64,000 nt of DNA from Spinellus fusiger (GCA_025094145.1 JALLLS010000063.1:1-64000); one strand, 5' to 3'. Shown: positions 33,316-46,173, numbered from the stretch's first letter. Notes: a model not told the origin generated them from the sequence alone. A program made the numbers and translations.

Positions 33316-36300
33316 ATGTTGCAGGTGTTGACATTGTTTGAGCCTTATGGAGAAAGCCATGTCCAACAAAACCCCCATCTCATGAGTGTAAGGAAGGAAG
33401 AGTCTATGGTGTTGGACTTCACTTCTCTTGAGACAGGCCATAGCAGAGACACCTTGGCAAAGACACCCCCACTGTCCCGCTATTCATTGCACGCAGCCAG
33501 CACCGTACCACGGACTCCCTTGGGTGTATCGACAGACGAAAGAATAATTGAACATCCACCTCACTCTTCCTATACACTGCCTAGGGTGTCTATTGAGAAT
33601 ACTGCGTTGGCTATTGAGGATGAAATCTACCTGTCCAATACGATGGTGATTTGGAGTAGAGGAGGTAGGGTACAGAAGGTGTTAAAGTATGAAAACGAGA
33701 AGAAACCTATTCGATATGCATTCTTTTCTTGGCTTCCCTACTACGAGGGTCCTGGATCAGGAGAGAAGTTGTATAGAAGAGGCTCTTCTTTGGCTTTGGA
33801 GACTCAGAAACAAAAGAAAGACAGTCTATTGAGGAATGAGGTCGACAACAGCTTATTAAGAAAGTGTCTTTGTATTGTGTTGGAGACATATCTTCATCTC
33901 CACTTTATGAATGGCCTTGACTATACTATTCATCCTCCATTTATAGTGGGAAATGTGTGTGTGTTGGAGATTGGATTTCTACTACAGAAGAGTAAAGACG
34001 ACATGAATAAGATTCGCTACCGAGAAGATCAAAAGTATGAAGAGAGATTAGAGAAAATGTATCATCTCAAGCATAGACACACTGTGTTCGATGATATATG
34101 TAAGGAAGAGGAGAAAAGGAGAAAAGAAAGACTACAGCCTACATTGGAGACAGAATATATTGCCATTACAGGACTTGATCATATTACAGTAAAAACTTCT
34201 CTACCCAAAGATCATCAACTTGTGTCGAAGGATGCTATCATGTACAAAGAATGTCCTTTTATTGTTACTTTTCATAAGGAAGAGAATAGACACTATGTTT
34301 GGACTTATACTCTCAAGGCAAAGAAGTATTCTGCTGCAACCATGAAAGAAAATATGCTAAAGAGAACATCAAAAATAGTGAAGAATGATTTCATAAATAT
34401 GCCTTGGGAAATGGAACCTTTGGTGGAAGATCCAGTAGAGGAATGTGAAAAGAAGAAGAGACGACTCTCATTTTTAATGCCTGCATCTATCAAATACTTA
34501 AGAGAGGAAAGTGATACGAGTGAAGACAGAGCATCCAGAACGCTGAGGGTGTCTAGAGAGAGAGAATTACAAGAAGATGAAGGCAGAATATCGAGATCCT
34601 CAAGGGGTTCAAGGGGTTCAAGAGATGGAAGAGAAGAAAGAGAATGGAATGGTTCAGAAGCATCAAGTTGTTTAAAGAAAACATATGTGTCTGGAGAATC
34701 AGTTACTATTAAAGAAGAGAAAGAGGGTAAAGCAAAGAGAAATTCAAAAGGCTTAAAAACTACAAATCCATCACTTGTCTACAGCATCTTTAAGAGATCT
34801 ATGCTGAATAAGATTCAAAAAGGTGAGAATATGTTCAAGATACCACCTGATTCGAAAGAGAAGGAAGAGGAGATGAAAGAGGAAGGAAAAGGAAAAGTGG
34901 AAGAGACTGGAGAGAATAAGGAAGAGAAGCTTATGGAGTTCTTTTTATTATGGGTAGAAGATAATCCAAGGTAATGAGAAGAGATAAAGACAGTATCATT
35001 ATCTAACATTGACTACTTGTTATTAGAAATACAAATACTATAAACACACAGAAATCTTCAGAAGTGTTTGTTGCAGATGGTCTCTATGGAAGAAAACATC
35101 TGTGTATTATGAATCATCAACAGAATCATCTCATTATTATGGATATGGATAAGCTAAAAGACAATAGTAATGATAATCCAAAAGTACTCGAACTAGAAAC
35201 AAGTTCTGCGCTACCCATCTGCGCTACACGATCAGGCCTGAATGATATTCTCCTTGTTCAAAATAATGCTTTGAGGCTTATTATCGATGCATGTTCTCCA
35301 GACACTATAATGGATATACCACTACCCCTTAACATGTTGACTATGAAGATTGAAAGATTGAAAGATAGTGTGAATGAGAGGTTTAACATTGTATCTGCTA
35401 CTCAAGTCACAAGATGTTTGATCAACCTTAAGCTTTGCTCGTGTCTTGTACTTGACTGTATAGCAGCTATCTATTGTGCTCTTGACAATCATAGCTTCTC
35501 TAAATTCAGAAAAAGACTATTGCAATATCACTTTAACCATCAGATAGAAGATCAAATGGGTAGAAAAAAGGTCGATGATGAGTGGAAATCTTTTACTGTT
35601 GTTTTACTATCCTTTTTGAAGATTGAAGGTTCTGACTTAATATATCCTGAGAATGTATATAGGTAAAGTGAAGCCACTGCTAACACTTCACCCCTCCACT
35701 CTTTCTGTAACTTATTGGACTACAAAAACAGTGCCTGGATTAAAGAGTCAATATGCATTGGAAAGGATGGTCTAGATGATTATACAGAATATGTTCATAA
35801 GATATTGAATGCTCTTCATTTATTATATGAAGATTACCGGTTCATAACTATGAAGAGAACTCTACTTCCGAAGATTAGAGATCTACTACACTGTCTATCT
35901 AATTTATTAAAGGAAGATGAGTGGACTAATTACTATGTATCTCATGGTGCAAATCCTTCTGTTGATACACAGTGTATGTTAAAAGCCAAACTAAACACTG
36001 TTGGAGAAAATGGAAGAAGGGTGGATGTTTAAATATTCATTTATTTATTTAGACCATATCAACATAACTACATCTATGGAGTTCTCTTCTGGTCCTATAG
36101 ATATCCATCTTTTGCTACAGGAATCAATTCATAACAAGGACGACACTTCTATCAAGAGACAGCTCAAAGATTTCTTTGCTATGGATTTAAATAGAGGCGT
36201 TGGTCACAATGAATATGGAGCATATATCAGGAAACTAACATGTGTATATATTGGCATCATCCAGTATAACAGTGATCCTATAAAAGTTATTACCTGTGCA

Positions 36301-38910
36301 ATGAAAGACTGGCAGAGTAAAGACGTTGATGCTGTCCATCCAACTTTTGCACAACCCATTGTAGATATTCTTAATGCAGTTAAGCTGAATCCTCCTTTGA
36401 ATTTATCTGGGAGTGTTTATTCATTAATAGGTAAATTTGGTGAATGGAGAACACTCTCTCTACCAAGGCTAATATCTTACCTGCTTATTATAGGTCGGTA
36501 TGATATAGTAGAACAGCTTCAAAATGCTTTAAAGATAGGTGACCCAAATTCATCAATGTCTCAGTTTTTTGAAGAGGTAAGAACCTTTATCATAGCACTA
36601 ATATTGAATGTGGATATAAATGAAACCTGTAAGCTAATGAACTTAACTTAGCCTGCAATTAGAAATTCAGACGTGCTTTTTAATGAAGCGATCGATCTAA
36701 AGAGAGAAACTGCAAACTTTTATGGTTCAGATTCACTTAACAAGGAAATAGAGCAACTTCGCTTTGGTTACTCTGGCTTAGTTTCTAACATTAGAAACAA
36801 ACTTGATGTTACAAAAGTAAATGAAGCTCAGATGACAGTTATGCCAAATGAAGGGTTAGTAAAGACTTGGACTTACCCATTTGCTTCTATAAATTCTAAT
36901 TGTCTGATGATATTAATAATAATAATAGTGCTGAAGATGTGGAAAAAGAGCAGCAAAGACTCGTTGTAAATATAGCGCAAAGAACGATGGCACAAGCCAT
37001 TGGGCGTGGGATGTATTGCTATCGCACCTACAAACAAAATGCACCAGGCTCTTTCTTATTTGAAGATATTAACCTCTCGGTGAAAATGCTTCCACTTAAA
37101 CAAGTAGTAGAAATAGACACCAACCTTGTTCATGTAAACTACTTGGATTGGCCAAAGTTCCATATGGGTGTGAGTGCTGGTCTTTGCATTAACCCGGATG
37201 TCGACACTAGTGACAATTGGATTAAACAGCTGAAATCAACAGAAACAGACCCTCAGTACGGAGGTCTTTTTCTCGCCTTGGGACTCAATGGCTATCTTCT
37301 ACAACTGCCAAGTGGTACTTGGCATGAACGTATCTCAGAAATCTCTAGACTTGTTGCCTCGGGATTTTTACTTGGACTAGCAACAGCCTACCGGGGAAGC
37401 AAAAAAAACGCATTGTTTAAAATTATGTCTATGAATATTCCACAGTTCATGAGTGATGGTGCAGTTAAATCATCAGAGGCTTCAATTATTTGGGCTTCGT
37501 GTATTATGGGGCTTGGACTTGTCTACATGGAGAGTATGGATAAGAATATCATAAACATACTGATGAATGAACTTTCAAAGAGTATCCCAAAGGCAAGAGA
37601 TAGTAACATTGAAAACCTTGAGAGTATTGGGCTATCAGCAGGGTTTGCCATTGGATTTGTTACGCTAGGAAAAGGAAGTGGGCATCTAGGGCTGCCAGAC
37701 ATGAACATCGAAGACAGATTACGCCGACTAATGAACGGTGAAACCCCAGACATTGTAAAGAATCATTCATCAAATCAAGTATTTAGAGGCAAAGGAGATT
37801 TGGATGCCACTGGACCAGGTGCAATCATGGCATTGGCACTTATGTTTCTCAAAACAGAGAATGTCAGAATAGCAGATGAGATCTATAAGATGAATTCTAA
37901 AACTCACATCTCCTATGTTCGTCCAGAGTTTTTTCTTCTTCGTGTTATTGCACGAAATTTAATTCTATGGAATGGTATCCAATCCACTCGTGAATGGATT
38001 GATGAACAACTGCCGTCTTTAATTTTATCTGGTATCAATAATAAGCAAAATCCTCCTTGGCAAACACATGTGTGGAATCAGGCAATGTTTCATATTATTG
38101 CTGGTGCATGCTTATGTATTGGTCTAAAATATGCTGGATCAAGAGATGTGAATGCTTTTCAATGTCTTTTGGAAAGATTGGATTATTTCATGGAAATGTC
38201 TGAAATAGAAGGTAATTTTTTATTTATTTTTGTTTTTAAAAAAAAGTACTCGTTGCATCTATCTTACCGTGAATTTAGCTGTCAGTTTTCAAGAGCGCAT
38301 TACAAAATGTGCCATTAAGACAAGTATCGATGTTATTGTTTCGGCAGCTGCTATGGTGATGGCTGGTTCAGGAAATGTTGAGCTATTTAGGAGACTGAAT
38401 AAGCTTCGCGAAAGAACAGAATTCATTGAGAGATACGGCAGCCAAATGTCTATTCACATGGCCATTGGGCTGCTATATGTGGGACTTGGTGGCTATACAC
38501 TAAGGACAGATAATGAATCTATTGCAGCACTTTTATGTGCGTTTTATCCTTTCTATCCAACTTCTTCAATTGATAATCAACAACACCTTCAATCTCTTCG
38601 TCACTTTTGGGTGCTTGCTCTTGACTCACGATGGCTTACTTCTTTTGACGTAGAAAGTCAGGCACCGTGTCGTGTTCCTATTGTCATGACAATTGTAGAA
38701 GAGAAGAATTCAGAAACAACACCTGATTCAGAGGAAAAAGAAATTCGCATGATGACACCCTTTTCTCTTCCATTACGTGAATCCATTAGGAGTATGCGTA
38801 TTGATAGCCCTGAATATTTTCCCCTTTGTATCAAATTTAATGAAAATAATGTCTATCAGCAATCGATTTTACAAAGGGGCATTATATATGTACAAAAGTA
38901 TATAAAATAA
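33316..38910 (+). CDS. APC1: Anaphase-promoting complex subunit 1 (APC1/CUT4/BimE)
   Basis: APC1 is the largest scaffold of the APC/C ubiquitin ligase that triggers anaphase. The N-terminus VLTLFEPYGESHVQQNPHL aligns with the family's first conserved block, followed by NTMVIWSRGGRVQKVLKY and NGLDYTIHPPFIVGNVCVLE (WD40-like N-domain). A long charged, Ser-rich insert occupies about 34140-34960. The C-terminal half holds the proteasome/cyclosome repeats: AGLCINPDV, GGLFLALGLNGYL, SGFLLGLATAYRG, CIMGLGLVYMES, SAGFAIGFVTLGKG and GPGAIMALALMF, then YVRPEFFLLRVIARNLILW, which is diagnostic. Exons are 33316-34970, from 35027, from 35733, then several more, with the last from about 38279. The stop is at 38908-38910. 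Start choice is 33316; an alternative upstream exon at 33027-33155 would splice in frame to 33325. Confidence 0.92.
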
Positions 38911-39767
38911 CACTTGGAATTGTATAAAAGCAAGATAAAATATTGTTCATGAGGCATTAGCTGTATCAATGGCATGTATGTTTGATGTTGGTATTGATTG
39001 AGTACAACAATAGAGTGTGGATATGCTTATACTCGATAGTATAATTATCTAAAGAGATAGAAATATTACAAATCCCTATTAACTGATAATTTACTTATGA
39101 TCAATAAGATCTAATTCATTTGGCCCAGCACTATCAAATTGAGAGATATTCAGTCAAGTAGCTCTAATACTTAAACAATGTAAGATATTTATAACAAGAC
39201 AAATTGAAGCATCTTTATGATAATAAAAAGAAACTCTTTAGAGGGCATTGTTAAATTCCAAAGAAGAATTATCAGACTCAAGAACGAGATACTTCTATTA
39301 AAACAATTTTGACATGTCTATTTATACTAAATAGATAGGTGGCTGTGTTATTAAGAATAATCTGTTACTGTTTTAGGATGCTTGGTAATAATGGCCTGTT
39401 CAGTAGACTTTAATATACAGTGTCTTAACTATGAATTACATTGTAGAAAAGAGACAACTTAATAATCATTCTGTGACTGCTACTGTTGTCTTCATGATTA
39501 CAGCAATGGTACTAAGTGTTGTGTGTAGAAGACAATATATAGTGTATAGTATAAGCTGATAGCTGATAGCAGATATCAGAATACAAATTTTATTAAGAAA
39601 ACTGTATGAGTATATATATGATTGTTTCTATGGTACTATCCAATTGCTAATTAGAATATGCTATATGAAAAATAAAGAAGTATATGATCTGTGACAAGAA
39701 AGTGATATAAAATAAAAGAGTGGGATTGGTGGCAGGGAAATGGTGTAAATAAAAGAGTGGTCTTATT
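38911..39767. other. AT-rich intergenic spacer, no gene seen
   Basis: Both strands are closed by frequent stops. There is a small overlapping direct repeat AGCTGATAGCTGATAGC at about 39555-39571. No tRNA-like or other RNA fold was recognised. It ends at the LTR-like repeat. Confidence 0.5.
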
Positions 39768-40157
39768 TGGGTCATCACAACACTGCACTGTCAAATAGAG
39801 TAATCTTATTGGCTACACATGTCTTCCCTTTTTGGAACACACATTATCCTATGTGAATACACACAGATAATATAATATAATTAATAAGATAAATGCTAAT
39901 GCAATATAGTGTCTTGGCTTAACATGTTCACTGTGAAGAGAACATAAAGACAAGACATGTATATGCAATTGTATACTATAGAATTTAGTATAAATAATCA
40001 AGTGAATTCAATGAATAAACATTATCTTCTATCTTCTCTTTTATTCTTCTTCTTTGATCTATGTGGGCTTCAGTCCAGACCTTGTTATCCTCAGTTTCCT
40101 CTTATTGCTGTCTCTACTTTCGGGCTTAGTATTATCCTGAAAAAATTAGTAACCTAT
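39768..40157 (+). mobile_element. Solo LTR-like repeat A, upstream of tRNA-Gly
   Basis: About 390 bases are shared with repeats at 53682-54069 (minus), 60122-60510 (plus) and, in the 3' half, 59764-60117 (minus). The unit contains a promoter-like TAGTATAAATAATCAAG followed about 25 bases later by AATAAA, as in an LTR with a TATA box and a polyadenylation signal, but no coding region lies next to it. Its 3' third (after CAGTCCAGACC) matches copy D rather than copies B and C, so two subfamilies or a recombinant are present. The 5' end is set only by length match and no clean target duplication was found for this copy. The 3' end lies about 14 bases from tRNA-Gly. Confidence 0.65.
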
Positions 40158-40171
40158 AAAACCATCAAATG

Positions 40172-40242
40172 CGCTGATGGTTAAGTGGTATAATCTTCGC
40201 CTGCCACGCGAAGGGCCCGGGTTCGATTCCCGGTTAGCGCAC
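40172..40242 (+). tRNA. tRNA-Gly (anticodon GCC)
   Basis: The 71-base sequence folds as a tRNA. The acceptor arm GCGCTGA pairs with TTAGCGC (with one G-T), the A box is TGGTTAAGTGG, the anticodon loop CTGCCAC contains GCC between arms TTCGC and GCGAA, and the B box is GGTTCGATTCC. A is the discriminator base. A T-run (TGTTTTATTTTT) follows as the Pol III terminator. No intron. Confidence 0.97.
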
Positions 40243-40630
40243 TGTTTTATTTTTGCTTGTGAAAAGTGTTTAGAATGGAATGTGTGTTTAAAACACCAAA
40301 AGATAGCTAGAGGCTTTTTTAATACTAGAATGGGATGGGATGTTCAAAGAGTATACACATGGTCTCATTAGTGAATTATAAGACAGAGATACCAAATAAA
40401 CATAAGTGTCAAAGGTAAGCCCATCATGCATTAGTTAATCATTCAATTCGCCATCTATTTATAAGATGTATGGTTAGTTGCATGAATATACATAATTGTC
40501 CATATTAATACTGCTAATAAATGTTTACTGCTATTAAAGGTAGGCTTTCTTTTACACTATTGTAAAGTAGATTTGCTAAATAATTTATTTGTGTAGAGCC
40601 AAGCAAGCTTTCTTGTAGAACATCAAATAC
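40243..40630. other. Spacer between tRNA-Gly and LDAH-like gene
   Basis: AT-rich, 388 bases, includes the Pol III T-run near 40246-40255. No coding or RNA feature recognised; the downstream part is the 3' flank of the minus-strand LDAH-like gene. Confidence 0.5.
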
Positions 40631-41810
40631 TCAGTATCTATCTTCTATCCATGCAACTACTTTTTGAGCCATGTAGCTTGAATGTTTTTCCTCTATTAAA
40701 ATAAAAAGATAAGCAAGAGTTAATACGTTTATTATATTGTTAGCTTAGGATAAAATAACATTACCAAAAATAAATGCATGGGGTATATTTTCTTGACAGA
40801 GATAAACTTGTGCTATTCAACTTGTAAGTAACTTAGCACTAGTGAAGTAAAAATACCTTTGGGGAATTTTTCTTTCATATAGTCATAATGCTCCAAAGGT
40901 GCCCAATGGTCATTTTTTGAATAATACATAACAAACTTATCAACATGTGCATCATAGAAATCATGGTCTAGTGCCTTGATGGTGTCCATTTCTTCAAAGG
41001 CCATGTGTAATATATTTCCAACTATAGAACCACTCATTAACTGATGAGCTGTCACACTTAGACTCGGTTCTCTCTGTCCCGTAGCCAATGCAGTAAGTCC
41101 ATGTCGAATAGGAGCAGGCATCCATGAGGCTAATGTGGCAGCAGTAGAGACCAAACAGTTTGGAATAACAGCACCAATACGCTAAACAGAGAATAAAAAA
41201 AATATTAAAATAAAAAAAAATAACAAAAACATATATATTAACTTACAACCATAGAGACTCCATTTGGTGTAAGGGCAATCTCACGTAAAGTAGGAAACAG
41301 TGCAATAAGACGATGGATGCCTTCTGTTTGTCGCATCTTTAAAACTTCTGCACAAATATAGGACCCTACAGAATGGGCTATAAAGATATAGCGTGTTTCG
41401 GATGAATTCATGGCTCTGATAGCATCAAAACAGGCAGCCTTGTGATCAATTTGATCTTGTAGTGAGTAAAATTTGTTTTTGTTATGAGTGTGAGGTAGCC
41501 TTGTGTGTTGACCAGTAGAATGACCAAGATGAGATACTAGAACACAATAAGCATAGGTCTATTATCTATTGATTAGTGGCTTACCACCATAGATCTCTAA
41601 ATGGCACTCAGATGAGCTGTAAATCTCTTCCAAGAATCTTGTGTAGTATTCTACTAGTCCTGGATTACCAGGGACAAAGAACAGTACTGTTTTTTGTCCT
41701 TTTGTTGGATTCTTAGCTGGCCACCATAAGGTTTCTGTTGGATTTCCTTGCACTTTCCAAACTGATCTAAGAGGAGTGCATAGTAACGAAGAGGGTTCCA
41801 TTATTGTCAT
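40631..41810 (-). CDS. Lipid droplet-associated serine hydrolase (LDAH family)
   Basis: This is an alpha/beta-hydrolase related to LDAH (C2orf43), which sits on lipid droplets. Starting at 41810, MTIMEPSSLL leads to TVLFFVPGNPGLVEYYTRFLEE (the family GNPG motif), then SHLGHS, FIAHSVGSYICAEVL with the nucleophile elbow (HSVG), SMVVRIGAVIPN and DKFVMYYSKNDHWAPLEHYDYM, where an acidic residue and the DHW motif fit the catalytic Asp region. The last exons give NIPHAFIF and EEKHSSYMAQKVVAWIEDRY, with the candidate catalytic His in PHAF. The stop is at 40633-40631. About six short exons. The catalytic set appears complete. Exact substrate is unknown for the family (sterol ester hydrolase activity has been debated). 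Confidence 0.85.
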
Positions 41811-42774
41811 TGTTGTTGTATTGTATTGTATTGTATTATATTATATGTGAAAGAAAAGAATGAGTCACGTTGAAGCAGAACAGGGCCTAAATTCGAAAAG
41901 TAATTGCCTTATTTATATATAAAAATAAATCAATGTTATTTTCATTTCCAGAAGCCACTCTTTCACCATACTATGAATCTCATAGATCAATGGGCATTGC
42001 GTTCTTTTTCACAAGTGAAGCATATAATCATTATCAATCACATATTTAATCTAATATCAAATAACACAGACAATTTAAACCTTATTGTCTTTGGTTATAA
42101 TCTCAGACTTCTTATTCCGCTCAGACGCTTCCTGTGAGCATAACTTTGTTAATGCACTATGAATGGTAACAAAAAGCAATTAGTCTATTTAAAAAAAGAA
42201 ACATTTGATCTATTATTTATTGTTATTTTTATATTTAAACAAAGGGATCTTCCTAGGGGTACCTATATGAATGAAAAATATGAGAGCAAATACACATCTC
42301 AATAGTTCAATAAAGACATATATCTATTACACTGTTTACTCTTTAAATTCAAACAAAAGTTGATTTCATAGGTATAGGTTTTGGCTGCAAGATGTATCAC
42401 AATGAATTCTTTTGTTATTGTTATCTTTTGTTTCTGACAATCTTATACAATTCTGGAGAGAATCAACTCAACATCTAATTAAAAATAAAATACAATAAAA
42501 GAGGTCATTTTCAGGCATATTCAATGTGAAAGCACTGTAATGTAGGCATTATTTGATTTATATTCACTCATGAATAAATAATAGTCTTATTACAGAGGTC
42601 TTCTTTTATTTATAAATGAGTTCAGGTACACCTCTGCTGATAGACTGTTGTTATTTGATGATTGTAAGGATTTGATGATGGGTGAGAAGTAGATAGGGAT
42701 ACACATTAGTAGTAGATGACTAGTAGACTGCATAGGACAGGAGAACCATTCTCCACTACTGGTACTGCAACAGA
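41811..42774. other. Intergenic spacer, no gene seen
   Basis: Contains a short TGTAT/TATAT run upstream of the LDAH-like gene (41816-41850) and otherwise AT-rich sequence. The 77-residue ORF at 41904-42137 has no recognisable domain or splice support. Confidence 0.5.
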
Positions 42775-43960
42775 CTAACTACTGTTTGTAAGTAGCACAT
42801 ACTCAGGACTTGCATTCTCATATTCACTCATCAGCAGCTGTTTTTGGTTCTTTTGCATGAACCTAGAGCCAAGTGTCAGTCCACAAATAATGAATAATAT
42901 CCTTACTTTAATATATCCATTAGGCACTCTGTTAATACCATTACACCTTCCGCATCCATGTCTGTGTGTGCTATCAGTGTAGGCATTTGCACTAAAAGAC
43001 ATAAGCTACTTTTTCATCTCCTGTAATGACTTACCAAACAATCGCAGAAGATGTTCAGCACCATAGATGTCTACCATCTCCTTTTGAGACATTGTTTTGC
43101 GGATCTCAGCATATTGATGACGCTCAAACCGATATAGAAGCATGTTCCCGAGAGCCTTGTTGAAATACGTACGGAGGCCATGGGTGACTTCTTCCACAAG
43201 CTCATCGTTTCTAATAGCAGAAAGAGTGAGAAACAGGACACTCTGGTGTATTCTACGAACAGTTCTCGACCGTGCTTCTTTTCCTTTTTGTATTGTTTGT
43301 AGCGATCCAGTACTTCATTGACTGTGGGTTTACGAGGCAGTGTGACGAGCTACTCATAAAGCATTAACAAGGGATCCATACAAAAGTGTGTGTTCCTTTT
43401 CTGCTGGTAGCTGTTACCTGCTGGTTCTTGGTGACATTCTCCCAATCGTCGACTAGCTGTCCTTTGAGAGTATCAGGAATATCTAAGCGAATCTCAGGCT
43501 TGTTTAAATAATCTTCCTCCTAAGGGATAAAGCGTCAGCCCGCAGTCTCTTTCTTTTCTAGTAAACAAAAAATGACTTGCCGACAAGGAAGATCCTTTCG
43601 AGGGCTTTCTAACGTTATAGAGTTCTTTGAGTTGGCGCTGCATCCTCAGATTAGGCTCATTCCATCGAAGTACGCGTGTTTCTGGCACCCATTCATCCCA
43701 ACTAGCCTAGCATCAGCAACACGTCCTCTATAAATAATAGTTACGTTTGCTTCCACCCTTTGTAATGAATAAAGTAATGGGGGCCTGAGTGTTCGGTGGT
43801 CTCATCCATCCATTGTCTATCAAGCACCTATTCTCACATAAGTTATAGTCTACTGTATTCCTACTTTAGCCTCATAGAGAAGAGGGCCATGGAAACACAG
43901 CACCCGTTCATTCTCTTCAAACTGGAAAGAAGTGTCTGTAATAGACTCAGTTTCAGCCAT
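42775..43960 (-). CDS. EAF3: Chromo-domain/MRG protein EAF3 (MRG15, Alp13)
   Basis: EAF3 is a subunit of the NuA4 acetyltransferase and Rpd3S deacetylase; its chromo barrel reads H3K36 methylation. The start at 43960 encodes MAETESITDTSFQFEENERVLCFHGPLLYEAK (in several blocks), a typical chromo-barrel beginning. Downstream exons give WDEWVPETRVLRW and NEPNLRMQRQLKELY, the conserved end of the barrel. The MRG domain follows: IRLDIPDTLKGQLVDDWEN, TVNEVLDRYKQYKKEKK, EEVTHGLRTYFNKALGNMLLY, FERHQYAEIRKTM, DIYGAEHLLRLFGK and a C-terminal SEYENASPEYVLLTNSS. About seven exons. It runs in the same direction as TOA1, with 209 bases of T-rich sequence between them. Confidence 0.93.
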
Positions 43961-44169
43961 GGTAAACACTCGACAGTCTTTGTTTGATCAAGAAACAGAC
44001 TGTTTTATGTGACTCGATTCTAAGGCCATCGGGCAAATTCTTTATAAGAGAAGGGGATGGCCGAAATGTATACAATAAAAACAGCACCCTTTTTTTCTTT
44101 TTTTTTCCTTTTCCTTTTCTTTTTTTTCTTTAAAAATAAAAATAAAAAAACACTATTACTGTCTTTGTT

Positions 44170-44900
44170 TTACCACTCAAAGTCACCCGTGGCACGGTGG
44201 AACAAGTAGTCACGACCATTCACCAGCATAATACCGTCCTTCAATACGCACTTCCATTTGTTTTTTGTGCGGGTTACCTTATCATAGAGACATAGGATAA
44301 TATGTTCAATCTCTTCTCCCCCTTCACCATCCTCTGCCTCTTCATCAGTATCATCGAGATCTGAATTGATGTCATTCTCATCCTACACAACCATGTTAAA
44401 GAGTGAGTTATCATAGAGGCACTTACATCTTCAGCTTCACCATCTAGTTGGGCAATACGCCGTTTAGAGCGCATGCCTGCCTTGAGGGCATTCTCTCTAG
44501 CTTCACGCATCAGTGTCTGGACACTCTCTGGCAATGTGTCAAGTGCTATTGATCCTCCTGATGTTGATGTTGCTGAAAATGACAGTTCAATTTTTGGTGG
44601 GCTGTTCTGTTGGATAAGGTCATGTAGGTGGGCATCAATTTCCTAATGATAGCGAGTGAGTAGGAAGTGAGTAGTAGGTGGCTTACTTGTGTAGTCATTG
44701 TACTGTCCCGAACACTGTCTCGACTATCATCACAAGCACCGTCTGACTGTGGGAGATGAGGCCTTGCACCACCAGGGAGTTGTAAATCTGGCCTCGATGA
44801 GCGATTTTGTGTAGGCTGTTGCTGTGTTTGTTGCTGTGTTTGTTGCTGTGTAGGCTGCTGTGTAGGCTGCTGCTGTTGTTGTTGTTGTTGCTGTTGTTGC

Positions 44901-44931
<31 letters not shown>

Positions 44932-45667
44932 GATGGTGTGCTTGTTGAATTTGCTGCTGCTGCTGCTGATGATGGTGTGCTTGTTGCTGTTGCAAATGTT
45001 GCACATGCTGCTGTACCTGCTGTGCTTGTTGTTGTGCTTGCTGCTGCTGTGCCATAGGATGCATTAACCGGAAGGCACCATTGCCAGCATTGTACTGCAC
45101 TGTCGGGGATGCATTGGTCTCAGGGCCATTTTGCTGTGATATACTAAAGTTGGGATTTGCCATGGGTACTGCAAAATCTGTAGGTCGCATACCAGCACTT
45201 GTTGATGCTAAGCTTGCCAGACTTGCTGAAGAATTGGCTGTGTAAGGCTACCATAGTAATTAGCAAAAGCCCATGAATATCCACACACACACACACAAAA
45301 TCACTCACATCAGAGCCATTCGCAGGTGGAAACTGAATTCCATTCAAATTTTCGCCTGTAGTAAGAGCAAGTCCATGATCATCTCCCTCTTCGTCATAGT
45401 AAGTTTCATCACTGAAGCCAAAGTTGGCTACTCTGGAGCGAGCTACTTTTGTTTCCCATGACTTTACTATAAGAAAACAAGCCTTCTACCACTATGACCT
45501 ACCCGTTGCAGTTCTTGAAGCACTGCTTCATCAATGCCCATGTCTTCAAATTCACCACGTACTTGGTTGATCACGTCGTCAATCACATAGCGGTAGACAT
45601 TGGACTGGTAGCATATTCAGCAACAAGAATCACAGCAAGTATAGCTTACCACAATAGCATTCGACAT
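44170..45667 (-). CDS. TOA1: Transcription initiation factor TFIIA large subunit (TOA1)
   Basis: TFIIA stabilises TBP on the TATA box. A tiny first exon (45667-45650) encodes MSNAIV and is spliced to SNVYRYVIDDVINQVRGEFEDM then GIDEAVLQELQRSWETKVARSR (in pieces), the four-helix N-terminal alpha region. A long Gln-rich linker (about 44805-45060) includes a run of about 22 Gln. An acidic stretch (DLDDTDEEAEDGEGGEE) precedes the C-terminal beta domain LCLYDKVTRTKNKWKCVLKD then GIMLVNGRDYLFHRATGDFEW, which is diagnostic. The stop is at 44172-44170. About seven exons. The 5' region adjoins a transposon derivative starting 507 bases upstream. Confidence 0.94.
44806..45058 (-). repeat. CAA/CAG (polyglutamine) repeat in the TFIIA linker
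   Basis: Mixed CAA and CAG codons encode a run of about 22 Gln at about 44863-44932 flanked by QTQQQ, HHQQQ and QAQQ variants. Read on other frames the same DNA gives poly-Asn/Ser or poly-Leu ORFs, which are shadows. A homologous Gln-rich linker is common in fungal TFIIA, so its presence is normal though the length is likely variable. Confidence 0.9.
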
Positions 45668-46173
45668 GATACAAGTTCAGCTACAACAAGAAGGAGAGTC
45701 TCTTTAGAAAGAAGTGTCACTGAACACGATGTCTTTTTTTTAAAAGCCGGTGATGAAGAATAGACAAAATAATTAGTCAACCGTCTCTCTCTCTTTCTCT
45801 CTTTTTTTCTTTCTTTCTCTCTATGCGTCATCATAGTCAAGAACAGTCAAGAACAGCACACGTTAAGACTCCAGTTGAATACAATAACAATAGAAACAAT
45901 GAACCTTCATGGAAAAACACCATAATGAAGAATCGAAAAAAAAAAAGAGAGTAAAAAAATGGGCTTCAAGGCTCACCTTAAAAAAGAGTTGAGAAGTGGA
46001 ACAAGGAGAGCAGTATTTATACCGCCAGAAAATACCGACACCACAGTTATGGGCCTATCTCTGTACACGTCACAGTTTCTGGGATTCAATAATGAGTATG
46101 TGATTGGACAGAATAAACGGAGACAATAGGTTATTACTAAATATGATTGGATCTCATAAGCATATTGATCAAG
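45668..46173. promoter_or_regulatory. TOA1 upstream region
   Basis: Contains a pyrimidine-rich tract at 45785-45825 (CTCTCTCTTTCTCTC type), an A-run near 45936-45948 and otherwise mixed sequence up to the transposon end at 46174. No other gene recognised. Confidence 0.4.

Noticed and set aside
44695..45067. Poly-Asn/Ser and poly-Leu ORFs in the TFIIA region
   Set aside because: They are other-frame readings of the CAA/CAG repeat in TOA1.
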